Source: Candidatus Pantoea deserta (GTDB lineage Bacteria > Pseudomonadota > Gammaproteobacteria > Enterobacterales > Enterobacteriaceae). Taken from it: a stretch of DNA of 64,000 nucleotides. The notes beneath the pieces were generated by a model. That model saw nothing but the letters and a program-made list of their open reading frames with translations. It did no database searches and was not told the origin of the DNA. Every line of letters starts with the position of its first letter. The stretch's first letter is position 1. Shown here piece by piece: positions 6,864 through 19,233 of this stretch. The position numbers were made by a program, and so were the translations under genes. The stretch lies in the NCBI RefSeq assembly GCF_003813865.1, contig NZ_RMVG01000002.1, positions 124,001 through 188,000 on the forward strand, in the 5' to 3' direction.

Positions 6864-9470
6864 ATGACTTTTGTTCCACCAGAATCGCCGTCGCGCCTGG
6901 TTGCGCTGGCGGCAGAAGATCGCACCCTGCGCATTACGCGCCGCAGCCTGCGCGTTTTGTCGCTGCTGCTCACTGGCGTGCTGCTGCTCTCTGTGCTGAT
7001 GACCATTGTTATCGCGCAGCGGCAAAATCGCGAGGCGACGGAACACGATCGTCAGCTGTTACGCCAGACGTGGCTGGCGCGTCAGGAAAGCATGCTGACG
7101 GATGTGCGTGACTATGCGTTCTGGGGAGAGGCGTGGCGCAATCTGCACGTCACGCTGAATAAGAGCTGGGCCTGGGATCAGGAGAACCTGGGGCCGGAAC
7201 TCTATAAGGAGTACCACTACGATGGCGTCTTTGTGGTGGATGGTCAGGGCCGCACGCGCTACGCGCTGATCGACGGCAGGCTCAGCAAGCTATCGCTGGA
7301 GTCCTGGCTGGGTCCCCAGCGCGCGGCCCGGCTGATGCGCGACGCGCGACGCCTGAACCATGCGGCGCTGGTGCGCGATATGGTGATTGAACGGCAGCCC
7401 GCGATTGTGGTGGCGGCGCCAGTCTCAATGGGAAAAGCTCCCAACCTGCCGATCGTGCCGGGACCGCCGTCGATTATGATTTTTGTTAACCTGTTTACGC
7501 CGGAAAAACTCCAGGCGCTGGGCAGGATGCTGGACGTGCGCGCGCTGCGCGCGGCGGCCAGCAGCAGCGACGCCGCCCTGGAGCCGCGCCTGCTACAGGC
7601 GACGCAGGACGATCAGCCCGTTGTGCTGCGCTGGCAGTCAAAGATGCCCGGCGCGCGCCTGCTTGCGCTGCTGCTGCCGGTGCTGGCGGCAATGGCGCTG
7701 GTGACGGGCTGGATCGCCCACCGCGTCAGCCGTCAGGCGATCCGCAATGCCGTGCTCTCCGACCGCCGCTTCGCGATGCTGGTTATCAGTCAGCAGGAGC
7801 TGGCGAACAGCGAGGCGCGCTTTCGCGATCTGGCCGAGGCCGCTTCCGACTGGATTTGGGAAACCGATGAGCAGGGGCGTCTGATCTATCTCTCTTCCCG
7901 CTTTCAGTGCGTGACCGGACATACCGTTGCCGACTGGACCGGGAAGCATATCGATCGTCTGTTAACCCATCCCAGCCACTCGCTGGTGGCCTGGCTGATG
8001 CGTCAGGAAGAGAACAGCTCTTCCGCGCCGCTGCGCTGCCAGTTTATGAGCGCTCAGGGCGAGCGCCGTATCGGCCATCTGGTGGCGAAAACCATCTGGC
8101 ATCAGGAGCGCTGCGTGGGTTTCCGCGGCACGGTTTCTGATATTACCCAGGGGATGGAGGCGGAAGCGCGCATTCACTTCTTATCCCATCATGACGCGCT
8201 GACCGGGCTGTCGAACCGCCTTCAGCTACAGGCCTTTCTGACGCGCCATCTGGAGTCGCCCCACAGCGCGTCGCCGCTGGCGATCCTGAGTCTCGATCTC
8301 GACCAGTTTCGACAGCTAAACGATACCTGGGGACACAGAGTCGGCGATCAGGTGCTCTGTCAGATCGCGCAGCGGTTGCAGCGTAGCGTTGCGGCGCATG
8401 AGCTGGCCGCGCGGCTGGGCGGCGATGAGTTTGTCCTGGTGCTGCAAGAAGATGGGCCTGAAGCGGTAGCGCAGCGCTGTACCCGGCTGCTGCAAGAGGT
8501 GCAGCTGCCCGTCGGCGCCGGTCAGCATGTGCACTATCTCACCGCCAGCATCGGCATCGCCTGCGCGCCGCAGGACGCCAGCCATCCCGAAGCGCTGCTG
8601 CGTTTGTCCGATATGGCGCTAAACGAAGCGCGTGCGGCAGGCCGCAACCGCTGGGTCCGGTATGCCGATAATATGGCCAGCCAGCATGAGCAAAAACGCG
8701 AAATGGCCTGGCGAATTGAACAGGCGCTGCACAACGACGAATTTTGCCTGCACTATCAGCCGCGCTATCAGCTGCAAAGCGGCAGGCTGGCGGGGGCGGA
8801 GGCGCTGATCCGCTGGCAGCCTGCTACCGGACAGCCGATTACCCCGGATCGTTTTATTCCGCTGGCGGAAGAAAATGGCCTGATTGTCGCCATCAGCGAC
8901 TGGGTGCTGGCGCGCGCTTGCCGTGACGCCAGCGCCTGGGGAGCCGATCGCTATGTGTCGGTGAATATCTCGCCGGTTGAGTTTCGTACCACCGATCTGG
9001 TTCAGCGCGTCGCGCGCGCGCTGGCGAACAGCGGGCTACCGGCGACGCGGCTGGAGCTGGAAATTACCGAAAACGTGACCTTTGAACACCCTCAGCAGGC
9101 GCTGGAGATGATGCAGGGGCTGCGCGCGCTGGGCGTGCGGCTGACGGTGGATGATTTTGGCACCGGCTATGCGGCGCTCGGCTATCTGAAGTCATTCCCG
9201 TTTAACGGGCTGAAGATCGATCGGTCATGGATGAAGGATTTTCCAGAGTCGCCGCAGGCGGAGTCGGTGGTGGCGGGTATTATCGCGCTGGCGCACGCTT
9301 TCGCCCTGACGATTACGGCGGAAGGAATTGAGACAGAAGCGCAGCTCGAGCAGCTAAAACGGCTCTCCTGCGAAGAAGGGCAGGGCTATTTTTTAGGACG
9401 CCCGGTGCCGCTGGCGGCCTTTACTGCGCTTCTGGATGCGACATCTCATACATCACGGATTCGGGCTTAA
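6864..9470 (+). CDS. CHASE4-PAS-GGDEF-EAL cyclic-di-GMP enzyme
   Basis: 868 residues. Membrane helix at about 28-51, periplasmic CHASE4 sensor (YAFWGEAWRNL, ENLGPELYKEYHYDGVFVVD) to about 260, second helix about 262-285, then a PAS domain (about 318-430, ASDWIWETDEQGRLIYLS). The cyclase domain has an intact GGDEF at 519-523, and the phosphodiesterase domain has EAL at 646-648 with ENVTFEH, DDFGTGYA and KIDRSWM. Both catalytic signatures are intact, so it could make or break c-di-GMP, with the sensor deciding. An RxxD inhibitory site was not evident. Monocistronic. A tiny gene converges on its end. Confidence 0.93.
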   Translation: MTFVPPESPSRLVALAAEDRTLRITRRSLRVLSLLLTGVLLLSVLMTIVIAQRQNREATEHDRQLLRQTWLARQESMLTDVRDYAFWGEAWRNLHVTLNKSWAWDQENLGPELYKEYHYDGVFVVDGQGRTRYALIDGRLSKLSLESWLGPQRAARLMRDARRLNHAALVRDMVIERQPAIVVAAPVSMGKAPNLPIVPGPPSIMIFVNLFTPEKLQALGRMLDVRALRAAASSSDAALEPRLLQATQDDQPVVLRWQSKMPGARLLALLLPVLAAMALVTGWIAHRVSRQAIRNAVLSDRRFAMLVISQQELANSEARFRDLAEAASDWIWETDEQGRLIYLSSRFQCVTGHTVADWTGKHIDRLLTHPSHSLVAWLMRQEENSSSAPLRCQFMSAQGERRIGHLVAKTIWHQERCVGFRGTVSDITQGMEAEARIHFLSHHDALTGLSNRLQLQAFLTRHLESPHSASPLAILSLDLDQFRQLNDTWGHRVGDQVLCQIAQRLQRSVAAHELAARLGGDEFVLVLQEDGPEAVAQRCTRLLQEVQLPVGAGQHVHYLTASIGIACAPQDASHPEALLRLSDMALNEARAAGRNRWVRYADNMASQHEQKREMAWRIEQALHNDEFCLHYQPRYQLQSGRLAGAEALIRWQPATGQPITPDRFIPLAEENGLIVAISDWVLARACRDASAWGADRYVSVNISPVEFRTTDLVQRVARALANSGLPATRLELEITENVTFEHPQQALEMMQGLRALGVRLTVDDFGTGYAALGYLKSFPFNGLKIDRSWMKDFPESPQAESVVAGIIALAHAFALTITAEGIETEAQLEQLKRLSCEEGQGYFLGRPVPLAAFTALLDATSHTSRIRA

Positions 9471-9535
9471 CGAACTTTAACCGCAACCACGGTCATCAGA
9501 ACGGCAAAGCCCACAAAAATTGCCAGTTCCATCAT
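9467..9535 (-). CDS. Putative 22-residue membrane peptide
   Basis: MMELAIFVGFAVLMTVVAVKVR: one hydrophobic helix with a basic C-terminus. It starts with a double ATG (9535 and 9532) preceded by GAGGAGAAAA, a strong ribosome site for so short a frame. Its TAA overlaps the stop of the GGDEF-EAL gene by 3 bases, tail to tail. Several validated enteric membrane peptides have this size. No name is assigned. Confidence 0.5.
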   Translation of the reverse strand: MMELAIFVGFAVLMTVVAVKVR

Positions 9536-9715
9536 TTTTCTCCTCAGATAAGTCCTAATAATTGTAGTGAATCGAGGCGGAAAAATTGGTCAGTAAGTGC
9601 GAATTATCTGAAAAAACGGGGCGGGTTAGCGCCTCTTTTCCCACAAGCGGGTTAAGCCCGCCGCCATGCTTTGCTACTCTTGGGCGCAGGTTCACCATGT
9701 TCATGAGGAGAAAAC

Positions 9716-10012
9716 GTGAAATATTACGGAAAAGCGCTGCTGGCTCTGGCCGTTCTCGCCCTGGCCGCCTGTCAGTCAGCCAGCAAAACGGAAACCGCCG
9801 CGGCGGGGTCGGACGTTGAAAACGACACCTGCGGCGCCGCGCAGTATCAGAACTACGTTGGCAAGCCGCTCAGCGCTGTCAACAGCCTGCGTTTTGACAC
9901 CCCGGTGCGCGCCATTTCCTGGAACAGCGCGGTCACGATGGACTTTAATCTGCATCGGCTTAATTTCCTTGCGGATAAAAACGACACCATCAGCAAAGTG
10001 TACTGTGGCTGA
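9716..10012 (+). CDS. Lipoprotein of the I78 peptidase-inhibitor family
   Basis: 98 residues from GTG 9716 after GAGGAG. Signal peptide with lipobox ALAACQS (lipidated cysteine about residue 19). The mature domain shows the I78 pattern: a cysteine followed by YVGKPLSAV, then VTMDFNLHRLNFL and the terminal ISKVYCG; the two cysteines probably form a disulfide. Known members inhibit serine peptidases such as elastase-like enzymes. The S at the -residue after the lipobox Cys suggests outer-membrane sorting. Function by homology only. Confidence 0.85.
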   Translation: MKYYGKALLALAVLALAACQSASKTETAAAGSDVENDTCGAAQYQNYVGKPLSAVNSLRFDTPVRAISWNSAVTMDFNLHRLNFLADKNDTISKVYCG

Positions 10013-10126
10013 CGCGTCATAAAAAAGGCGCAGCAGTGTCATCCGGCTGTCATCGATCCCGGCGAGGATAGTCCGCGAACAACAGAGATTTCTCGTCACT
10101 CTCGATATGCACTGCTCGTCTTGTTT

Positions 10127-10153
10127 ATTCCCGCTGCGGCGGGAATTTTTTTT
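10127..10153 (+). terminator. Terminator after the I78 lipoprotein gene
   Basis: Stem ATTCCCGC (10127-10134) / GCGGGAAT (10139-10146) with TGCG loop and eight T. It directly abuts the end of the convergent gene at 10158. Confidence 0.9.
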
Positions 10154-10157
10154 GCCT

Positions 10158-10406
10158 TTACTCTTGCGGACCCGTTTCCATCAGCCGCGCCAGCAGCTGG
10201 CGATAGTTTTGCAAACGGCGAGCATCCCCTTCGGCCTCCAGACGCTGTATCACGCGCGCAATAACCGCCTTATTGGTCGCAGGCTGGCCTGCCTCCATCA
10301 GTTCACGCAAAATCACCGCCAGCAGATCCGACTCCTGCGGGGCGTTCCATGCGGGGCTGTTGAAGTAGTCCACAATCGCACGGCTGGCACTGTTTTGAAC
10401 TCTCAT
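10158..10406 (-). CDS. YmgB/YcgZ/AriR-family small connector-like protein
   Basis: 82 residues from ATG 10406, preceded by GAGGTAGG. All-helical, with LLAVILRELMEAG, NKAVIARVIQRLEAE and YRQLLARLM, matching the helix layout and the glycine/asparagine-lysine turn of E. coli YcgZ and YmgB (AriR). Those proteins act as connectors that raise RcsCDB signalling and alter biofilm and acid resistance. The N-terminal RAIVDYF resembles the YcgZ start. Family assignment is by pattern memory; the exact paralogue is not decidable. Confidence 0.7.
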   Translation of the reverse strand: MRVQNSASRAIVDYFNSPAWNAPQESDLLAVILRELMEAGQPATNKAVIARVIQRLEAEGDARRLQNYRQLLARLMETGPQE

Positions 10407-10618
10407 ACCTACCTCAGCTAAGGCGATGGCGTGCCTGTCACGGCGTGCAAACGCAGCGTGACGGCCAGCAGGGTTTGATCAATGGACCTCGCCGCGACGG
10501 GATCTGGCGGAGGCGTTAGCGTGGCCAGGACGGCACACCGACGTCAGCGAAAGCTGGCGTTTTTTTAAACATAGATCTGACGTCAGAAGTTGTCAGTAAC
10601 AGACTGACATATTTTTTT
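10407..10618 (+). ncRNA. Candidate small RNA region with two orphan terminators
   Basis: No plus-strand gene lies between 10013 and 10829, yet two plus-strand terminator-shaped hairpins occur. The first is ACGTCAGC (10541-10548) GAAA GCTGGCGT (10553-10560) then seven T. The second is TGTCAGT (10591-10597) / ACTGACA (10603-10609) then TATTTTTTTA. Between them is the palindrome TCTGACGTCAGA (10576-10587). A short transcript from the 10410-10540 area ending at the first hairpin would explain this. I see no clear promoter. Alternatively the palindromes are operators for mdtG. Confidence 0.3.
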
Positions 10619-10828
10619 ATCTTTTCTTAACGCAGGCTCAACCGCTGACGCCGGGCGCGTAGAACGCGCCCAAATTCACTGTAAAAAAGGGCAAACCGGG
10701 AATTTGCCGCAGCAAAAGCGCCGATGCGCAGCGTAAAACGGTTTTTTCCATTTTGTGCCATGATTTGCCGCTCGGCGTAAAAGATGCATTGGTAAACTAT
10801 TACCTCCTTTTGCTATCGCTGCCTGCTC
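10619..10828. other. mdtG upstream region
   Basis: Rest of the 422-base gap before mdtG. It contains GGGCGCGTAGAACGCGCCC (a 7-bp hairpin near 10652-10670) without a T run and several A/T tracts. No open frame with a ribosome site. No marbox could be assigned with confidence, although mdtG is a MarA/SoxS/Rob target in E. coli. Confidence 0.35.
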
Positions 10829-15197
<4,369 letters not shown>

Positions 15198-15375
15198 TTA
15201 ATCTGTCCGTCAGAAAAAAACGGCCAGATGCAGGTTTTGTGTCACTTTCGTGCCAGTAAATTGTTAAGTCTGGTATGCAGGCGTTAATACCGCCCGGAGT
15301 CGGAAAATTCTCGCTTGTCGCCTGACTGGGGCGCTCATACACTCGGCTCGTTTTTTCCTTCACCCTGAGGTCGTT

Positions 15376-15519
15376 ATGGTACGTATAGCTAAACTTGCCG
15401 CGGTTGCGGCGCTGGTTACCGCATTAAGCGGTTGTCTTTTTCCGCCTCCGGGTGGCGGCGGCGGCTGGGGAGGCCCTGGCGGCGGCGGTCATGGGCACGG
15501 TTTTTCTGGCCCGCGTTAA
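15376..15519 (+). CDS. Small glycine-rich lipoprotein
   Basis: 47 residues, ATG 15376 after GAGG. A signal peptide MVRIAKLAAVAALVTALSGC ends in the lipobox LSGC, so lipidation at C20 is expected. The mature part is only 27 residues, beginning LFPPPGGGGGWGG and containing GHGHG and a final SGPR, so it is probably unstructured. A strong terminator follows at 15644. No family recognised. It lies outward from lacZ, so the two share a 265-base divergent promoter region. Confidence 0.65.
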   Translation: MVRIAKLAAVAALVTALSGCLFPPPGGGGGWGGPGGGGHGHGFSGPR

Positions 15520-15643
15520 TGCGCCATAACCCGGCGTTTAATTAAAGCTGAAACGATTTACGTCTCGCTTAAATATCAGTCAAACGTTTCGCCCGCTTTA
15601 AATTAAGCGTTTAAGCGTTGTTTTAAGAAAACTTGTTATAAAC

Positions 15644-15668
15644 AACAGCCTGAAAAGGCTGTTTTTTT
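15644..15668 (+). terminator. Terminator between the small lipoprotein gene and iraP
   Basis: AACAGCCT (15644-15651) GAAA AGGCTGTT (15656-15663) followed by seven T. Confidence 0.9.
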
Positions 15669-15718
15669 ATTTGGGCTGGTGATAACTTCTGCTTTTATTT
15701 CTCCGGTAGGACAAGGGC

Positions 15719-15973
15719 ATGAAGAACCTTATCGCTGAATTGCTGGTAAAACTGGCGGCAAAAGAAGAAGAGTCGAAGGAACTGGTCGCCCAGGTTGAGG
15801 CGCTGGAAATTATTGTCACCGCCATACTGCGCAAACTTGAACCGGAGCAGCAGCAGTCTATTGCGGCGGGTATCGACGATGCCATGCACAATGCCAGCGC
15901 GGATACGCAAAGCGAAGACGCGCAGCTATTACGCAATTATCTGGATAAAATGCTTAATCATCCGCGCGTCTGA
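15719..15973 (+). CDS. iraP: Anti-adaptor IraP, RpoS stabiliser
   Basis: 84 residues (E. coli 86), with the near-identical N-terminus MKNLIAELLVKLAAKEEES and VEALEIIVTA, then a less conserved middle and the closing LLRNYLDKMLNHPR. IraP binds the adaptor RssB and so stops ClpXP degradation of sigma-S, in E. coli during phosphate starvation. The first half is a coiled coil. In E. coli phoA and psiF follow iraP; here psiF follows directly. No PhoP box was identified. Confidence 0.93.
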   Translation: MKNLIAELLVKLAAKEEESKELVAQVEALEIIVTAILRKLEPEQQQSIAAGIDDAMHNASADTQSEDAQLLRNYLDKMLNHPRV

Positions 15974-16082
15974 GCGCATCAGGGTAGCTGTGCGATCGCT
16001 GCTGCAAATTCGCGCAATTTTTCTGCCGCTTTAGTGAGTTCGTGCCAGGCTTAACGGGTTAGTCATTAAGGGAGTTTCAACG

Positions 16083-16391
16083 ATGAAATCGTATTTAACG
16101 TTGTTCGTGACGGCGGCGTTATTATTTAGCGGCGTCAGCGTGGCGCAGGCCGCTGAAAAAACCGAACAGCAGCAAAAAATGGCGCTGTGTAACCAGCACG
16201 CCAGCTCGCAAAATCTCAAGGGCGACGCGCGTAAATCTTTTATGAGCGACTGCCTGAAAAAGGACAGTAAATTATCGGGTATGACCCCGCAGCAGATGAA
16301 AATGAAAACCTGCAATAGCGAAGCGGGCGACAAAAAGCTCAGCGGCGACGCGCGTAAGACCTTTATGAGTAGCTGTCTGAAAAAAGCCTGA
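16083..16391 (+). CDS. psiF: Phosphate-starvation-inducible protein PsiF
   Basis: 102 residues with a signal peptide (cleavage expected after AQA, residue about 23). The mature part is a tandem duplication of a module with two cysteines: GDARKSFMSDCLKK near 50-63 and GDARKTFMSSCLKK at the end, each preceded by a CN pair. This is the PsiF repeat domain. In E. coli it is the second gene of phoA-psiF; phoA is missing here. I see no convincing Pho box in the 109 bases upstream, so phosphate control is unproven. GGGAG lies before the ATG. Confidence 0.93.
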   Translation: MKSYLTLFVTAALLFSGVSVAQAAEKTEQQQKMALCNQHASSQNLKGDARKSFMSDCLKKDSKLSGMTPQQMKMKTCNSEAGDKKLSGDARKTFMSSCLKKA

Positions 16392-16399
16392 TCCCCTTT

Positions 16400-16430
16400 G
16401 AACACGGCCCGCTGCTGGCCGTGTTCTCTT
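16400..16430 (+). terminator. Terminator-like hairpin after psiF
   Basis: Stem GAACACGGCC (16400-16409) / GGCCGTGTTC (16417-16426) followed by TCTT; strong stem, short T tract. Confidence 0.65.
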
Positions 16431-16591
16431 CAGCCGTCCCGGCCGTTTACTCCCCGTTTAATTCCGCTGGCGACCGCCGCACGCGTTGCCAAACTATTGC
16501 GTAAAAGCTATCTAAATATTACCGCTTAATGAACCCCGCGGCGCATAGCGCAGCGGCAATTCTCTCTGTTGCAACATAAGGAACCCGTTGT

Positions 16592-17503
16592 ATGGTAGCG
16601 GCGATCATTATCGGCGTATTTATTATTAGCGTTTTTTACGCCCACTCTCGCGGGATAGAAAAACAAAAACTTTCGCGCCAGCTTTTTGACCACTCAACCT
16701 TTATGGCGCCGATCAATATGTTTATGACCGGTTTTTCAACCTTGCCGGGAAAACAGCCCTATTTTCCCGTGGAGTCGTTTCCTGAGCTGCGCCAGCTGAC
16801 CGATAACTGGCAGGTTATTCGTGAAGAGGCGCTGCGTTTACAGGATCATATTAAAGCAGCGCAAACAAATAACGATGCGGGCTTTAATACCTTCTTTAAA
16901 CGCGGCTGGAAGCGGTTTTACCTGAAATGGTACAGCGAGGCGCACCCTTCCGCCCGCGAGCTGTGTCCGGTTACCACCGAACTGGTCAGCCGTATTCCGT
17001 CAGTTAAAGCGGCGATGTTCGCCGAATTGCCCGCAGGCAGCCATCTGGGCAAACATCGCGATCCCTACGCCGGCTCGGTACGCTACCATCTGGGCCTGCA
17101 AACCCCCAATGACGATCGCTGCTTTATCGAGGTCGATCGCCAGCGCCACAGCTGGCGCGACGGCGAAGCGGTGATTTTTGATGAAACCTATGTGCACTGG
17201 GCGCAGAACGAGAGTGAGCAGACGCGAATTATTCTGTTCTGCGATATTGAACGCCCGATGAAGTGGCGCTGGGCGCAGGCGGTCAATCACTGGGTCGGTA
17301 GCTCTTTAATGTCGGCCGCGGCCTCGCCCAATGATGAAAACGATCGCACCGGCTTTATCAACCGTATTTTTAAATATGTCTATGCGCTGCGTAATGCCGG
17401 ACAGAATCTAAAAAAACGCAACAGGAGACTCTATTACTGGGTTAAGCATGGCCTGATCGTCGCGATCTTCGCCCTGATTATCCTGCCCAGCCTCTTTTTC
17501 TGA
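16592..17503 (+). CDS. lpxO: Lipid A 2-hydroxylase LpxO-type dioxygenase
   Basis: 303 residues. Membrane helix at both ends (about 3-18 and 285-302) with a cytoplasmic aspartyl/asparaginyl beta-hydroxylase domain between. Iron and 2-oxoglutarate ligands are visible in HLGKHRDPYAGSVRYHLGL and in DETYVHWAQNES followed by RIILFCDIERP. LpxO adds a 2-hydroxyl to the secondary myristate of lipid A, as known in Salmonella; E. coli K-12 lacks it. Monocistronic between two terminators. A PhoPQ-type site was not assigned. Confidence 0.9.
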   Translation: MVAAIIIGVFIISVFYAHSRGIEKQKLSRQLFDHSTFMAPINMFMTGFSTLPGKQPYFPVESFPELRQLTDNWQVIREEALRLQDHIKAAQTNNDAGFNTFFKRGWKRFYLKWYSEAHPSARELCPVTTELVSRIPSVKAAMFAELPAGSHLGKHRDPYAGSVRYHLGLQTPNDDRCFIEVDRQRHSWRDGEAVIFDETYVHWAQNESEQTRIILFCDIERPMKWRWAQAVNHWVGSSLMSAAASPNDENDRTGFINRIFKYVYALRNAGQNLKKRNRRLYYWVKHGLIVAIFALIILPSLFF

Positions 17504-17530
17504 TACTCACACGGTTACAACTTTAAACAG

Positions 17531-17559
17531 GCGGCTTAACAATGGGTTAGCCGCTTTTT
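17531..17559 (+). terminator. Terminator after lpxO
   Basis: GCGGCTTAAC (17531-17540) pairing with GTTAGCCGC (17546-17554) with one bulged T, followed by five T. Confidence 0.85.
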
Positions 17560-17667
17560 GTCTTTTCAGGCGCAGATTTGCCGTTTCCTTTGCCACACTT
17601 ACTTTTTGCAGGGGTATGCGTACGCCTAAGGTGGCGCGCGTAAAAACGACGAATAAGGAGCCATGTC

Positions 17668-19194
17668 ATGAATTATCAGCCCGTGATCGCCCTACAGGAT
17701 CTGCCTGAACGCCAGCCCACCAAAGCAAAAATCGCCGATACCGACGTCTTGCTGATACGCGACGGAGAAAAGGTGCGAGCTTATCAGGCTACCTGTCCCC
17801 ATGCGGGCGCACCGCTGGAACAGGGCGCGATCTGCGGCGATAAGCTGGTTTGTCCGTGGCACAAAGCGGTATTTGCACTGGAAGACGGTCACCTGTGCGA
17901 ACCCCTTGCGCTGGCCGATCTGAAACAGTATCCGCTGCGCGTCGAGAACGGCATGGTGCTGGTCAATCCCAAAGCCATGTCCTCTGCGACGCCTGTCGGC
18001 AGCGGCGGCGAAGCGCCGGTGTATGTCGTGCTCGGCGGCGGCGCGGCAGGCAGCGCCGCTATCTGGACGCTGCGGCGTGAAGGTTTTAAAGGAAAAGTGG
18101 TGCTGGTGGAGCGGGAGGCGGAAGCGCCTTATGACCGCACCGCGCTGACCAAGTTTGTTCCCTCCGGCAAAATGGACATCAGCGAAGTGCCGCGCATTCT
18201 CAAAGAGGATATTTTGCAGCACGTTGAGCGCATGCAGGGAGAGGTGACGCGTCTGGACACTCGCGAACAGCGACTTCATTTCGCCGATGGCAACACGCTG
18301 TTCTATGACAAATTGCTGATAGCGTCCGGCGGCGCGCCGCAGCGTCCTGAATTGCCCGGCAGCGATCTGGCGGGCGTGCATCTGCTGCGCTCGCTACAGC
18401 AGGCGGATGAACTGCTAAAAGAGGTGGATCAGAGTCAGCAGCTGGTGATTATCGGCAACAGTTTCATCGGTATGGAGATGGCGTCGGCGCTGCGCAATCG
18501 CGAGGTTGAGGTCACCGTCGTCGCCCGTCATCCGCTGCCGTTTGCGCAGCAGTTTGGCGAGCAGGTCGGACGCTATTTCCGCGATCTGCACCAGAGCAAC
18601 GGCGTGCACTTTGTCGATGGCGATCCCGCCGGGCTGGAAGGAGAGCATCACGTGACGGCCTTGCGCATGCAGGATGGTCAGCGTATTAAGGCGGACGTGG
18701 TGCTGCTGGCGACCGGTATTAAGCCTGCAACTGACTTTATTCACGATCTGCCGCTCAGAGAGGATGGCAGCCTGCTGGTCGATAGCCAGCTGCGCGTGAC
18801 GGAGAATGTCTGGGTGGTGGGCGATATTGCCAGCTATCCCACGCCGCAAGGGCCGTTGCGCATCGAACACTACCGCGTCGCGCACCAGCAGGGACGCATC
18901 GCCGCTTTTAATATGCTGGACCAGCGGACACTCTACGATCGCGTGCCCTTTTTCTGGACTACCCATTTCGGCACGCGCTATGAGTATCTCGGCCATGCTG
19001 AAGAGTGGGATGAGTACCGGCTGATCGGCTCGCTCGAAGAGAAAAACTTCATTGCGCTCTATGGTCGGCAGGGCGAGCTGGCCGCCGTGTTTTCCTGCGG
19101 CAGGTATAGGCTGACGGCATCGCTGGTGCTGGAGATGCAGCAGCCCATGACGCTGGAACAGGCGCAGGCGAAAATCGGGGGACAGCAGGCGTAA
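17668..19194 (+). CDS. Rieske-FAD oxidoreductase, apoptosis-inducing-factor-like (AifL type)
   Basis: 508 residues. N-terminal Rieske [2Fe-2S] domain with ligands C43-x-H45 and C62-x-x-H65 (CPHAG and CPWH), a linker near 105, then FAD binding (VLGGGAAGSAA), NAD binding (IIGNSFIGMEMASAL) and the second FAD motif VWVVGDIAS. The C-terminal reductase domain follows. The combination is that of AIFL/AifL-type proteins related to rubredoxin- and ferredoxin-reductases. Substrate or electron acceptor is not known. Monocistronic, convergent with proC. Confidence 0.85.
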   Translation: MNYQPVIALQDLPERQPTKAKIADTDVLLIRDGEKVRAYQATCPHAGAPLEQGAICGDKLVCPWHKAVFALEDGHLCEPLALADLKQYPLRVENGMVLVNPKAMSSATPVGSGGEAPVYVVLGGGAAGSAAIWTLRREGFKGKVVLVEREAEAPYDRTALTKFVPSGKMDISEVPRILKEDILQHVERMQGEVTRLDTREQRLHFADGNTLFYDKLLIASGGAPQRPELPGSDLAGVHLLRSLQQADELLKEVDQSQQLVIIGNSFIGMEMASALRNREVEVTVVARHPLPFAQQFGEQVGRYFRDLHQSNGVHFVDGDPAGLEGEHHVTALRMQDGQRIKADVVLLATGIKPATDFIHDLPLREDGSLLVDSQLRVTENVWVVGDIASYPTPQGPLRIEHYRVAHQQGRIAAFNMLDQRTLYDRVPFFWTTHFGTRYEYLGHAEEWDEYRLIGSLEEKNFIALYGRQGELAAVFSCGRYRLTASLVLEMQQPMTLEQAQAKIGGQQA

Positions 19195-19202
19195 CGAACG
19201 GC

Positions 19203-19228
19203 GGACGGAGCCTGCTGCGGCTCCGTCC
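19203..19228. terminator. Bidirectional hairpin between convergent genes
   Basis: Perfect 10-bp stem GGACGGAGCC / GGCTCCGTCC with 6-base loop, between the AifL-type gene and proC. No T tract either side, so termination activity is inferred from placement. Confidence 0.5.
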
Positions 19229-19233
19229 GTGCG

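Noticed and set aside
15974-16082. Pho box upstream of psiF
   Set aside because: Only a weak TTAGTCATTAA match near the ribosome site; no tandem repeat.
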